Assembly: GCA_022793355.1 (NCBI GenBank)
Contig: JAAWCR010000151.1
Span: 1 to 14,809 of the forward strand
DNA length: 14,809 bases
From: Lawsonibacter sp.
GTDB lineage: Bacteria; Bacillota; Clostridia; Oscillospirales; Oscillospiraceae
Direction: 5' to 3'
Shown: positions 14,315 to 14,809 of the stretch, piece after piece
Layout of the letters: each line of letters opens with the position of its first letter
Numbering within the stretch: position 1 is the stretch's first letter
Program-made: the position numbers and the translations under genes
Notes under the pieces: model-generated
What the model was told of the DNA's origin: nothing
Databases searched by the model: none
The model's input: only the letters and a program-made list of their open reading frames with translations

Positions 14315-14533
14315 TTATTCGTCTTGCGCCTGTTCTGGCTCCTCGTCCTTCACGCTCACTTTACCGTCGGCCACCGCCTGGATGGCGATGCTCACCGGCT
14401 TCTCATCCAAGGGCTCGCCGGCAATCTCCGCCTCCCGGGCAATCCGGCGGGCCTGGCAGGCCACCACATTTACCAGCTCATAGCGGCTGGGCACTTTCTC
14501 CAACAGGTCCTTCATTGCGGGATACAGCATCAT
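14315..14533 (-). CDS. rpoZ: RNA polymerase omega subunit
   Basis: Omega helps fold and stabilise the beta-prime subunit of RNA polymerase. The 72-residue product is short, as usual in Firmicutes, and contains the conserved segments SRYELVNVVACQARRIA (about 16-32), P41 to P46 with EKPVSIA, and an AVADGKV helix, followed by an acidic tail (KDEEPEQAQDE). Start ATG at 14533, directly followed by a second ATG, has AAGGAG 8 nt upstream. It lies 103 bp after gmk, the classic partner, and in that gap I see no terminator or promoter. The neighbourhood (gmk upstream, priA downstream) confirms the call. Confidence 0.95.
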   Translation of the reverse strand: MMLYPAMKDLLEKVPSRYELVNVVACQARRIAREAEIAGEPLDEKPVSIAIQAVADGKVSVKDEEPEQAQDE

Positions 14534-14636
14534 AATAAAGACTCCTTACTTGTTTCGTTGTTGCCCTGTCGGGACGTCCTGGGCCTACCTACCAATTTTC
14601 CAGCGGAAAGCCACAGACTGCCTCTACATGACATTC

Positions 14637-14809
14637 TTACGCAAACTGAGTGAGAATAGACTTCCGGTTGTCCACCCTGCACTCTGCGGCGGTGAGAATC
14701 GCTTCGATCTCCGCCACCGCTCCGGATACCTTGTCGTTAATGACCAAGTAGTCATAATTGGGAATTTCCTGAAATTCCACCCTTGCCTTTTCCAAGCGGC
14801 CGGCAATGA
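14637..14809 (-). CDS. gmk: Guanylate kinase, C-terminal part only
   Basis: Only the last 56 codons and the stop are inside the window; the gene enters from the right edge. The frame reads IAGRLEKARVEFQEIPNYDY, then LVINDKVSGAVAEIEAIL and ends KSILTQFA. The R-L-x-K-A-x-x-E helix followed by YDYLVINDxxxxAVxEIxxIL is the C-terminus of guanylate kinase, the part that packs over the GMP/ATP site. The enzyme phosphorylates GMP to GDP. Being immediately upstream of rpoZ supports the call, as the gmk-rpoZ pair is widespread. Another open frame over the same bases (14624-14806) is a shadow. Confidence 0.93.
   Translation of the reverse strand, partial: IAGRLEKARVEFQEIPNYDYLVINDKVSGAVAEIEAILTAAECRVDNRKSILTQFA

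Noticed and set aside
14624..14806. Alternative 60-codon minus-strand frame over the gmk end, starting MPAAWKRQGW
   Set aside because: Another frame gives an excellent guanylate kinase C-terminus ending at 14637; this one has no family resemblance.
1..14809. CRISPR arrays, transposase genes, prophage genes, toxin-antitoxin pairs, tRNA or rRNA genes
   Set aside because: Looked for by eye on both strands; no spaced direct repeats, transposase motifs, or RNA gene signatures were found. The tandem pair at 221-270 has no spacer and is not CRISPR.

Overview
The window looks like a chromosomal segment of a GC-rich member of the Clostridia, most like the Oscillospiraceae (Flavonifractor/Oscillibacter-type gut bacteria). 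This is inferred from gene order, a Bacillus-type ThiI without a rhodanese domain, a DegV-family protein, a PASTA kinase/PP2C pair, Gram-positive-style Shine-Dalgarno sites, and GC-rich palindromes between genes. No rRNA, tRNA, CRISPR array, transposase or phage gene was seen. All recognised genes lie on the minus strand, so the window is described from right to left. Genes are tightly packed and no gene-free stretch exceeds about 135 bases.

Region 1 (14809 down to about 3603) is the conserved clostridial 'priA-prkC' housekeeping cluster: gmk (3' end only), rpoZ, priA, def, fmt, an unrecognised 122-residue gene, rsmB, rlmN, stp, prkC, rsgA. Several junctions overlap (def/fmt 4 bp, rsmB/rlmN 8 bp, prkC/rsgA 14 bp), which suggests one translationally coupled operon. 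Together the genes cover GMP kinase, RNA polymerase omega, replication restart, start-Met formylation and deformylation, rRNA methylation, a Ser/Thr kinase with its phosphatase, and a ribosome-assembly GTPase. The coaBC, rpe and thiN genes often found in the Bacillus version of this cluster are absent.

Region 2 (3540 down to 1393) carries thiI (4-thiouridine/thiamine sulfur transfer) and a degV-family fatty-acid-binding protein gene. It ends at a good intrinsic terminator at 1333-1360.

Region 3 (1396 down to 1) has a candidate promoter overlapping the degV stop, then an HD-superfamily hydrolase gene and a YiaC-like GNAT acetyltransferase gene. A well-formed promoter with a palindrome over its -10 box then leads into yebC, which is cut off by the window's left edge.

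The observations most worth following are: a perfect 25-bp tandem duplication that has shifted the 3' end of the acetyltransferase gene so that it reads through the yebC promoter into yebC; a two-hairpin AT-rich element next to an unrecognised, more AT-rich gene inside the otherwise conserved operon; and GGCCGC-core palindromes in four of the larger intergenic gaps. I found no convincing new multi-gene system; most of the window is ordinary housekeeping sequence.
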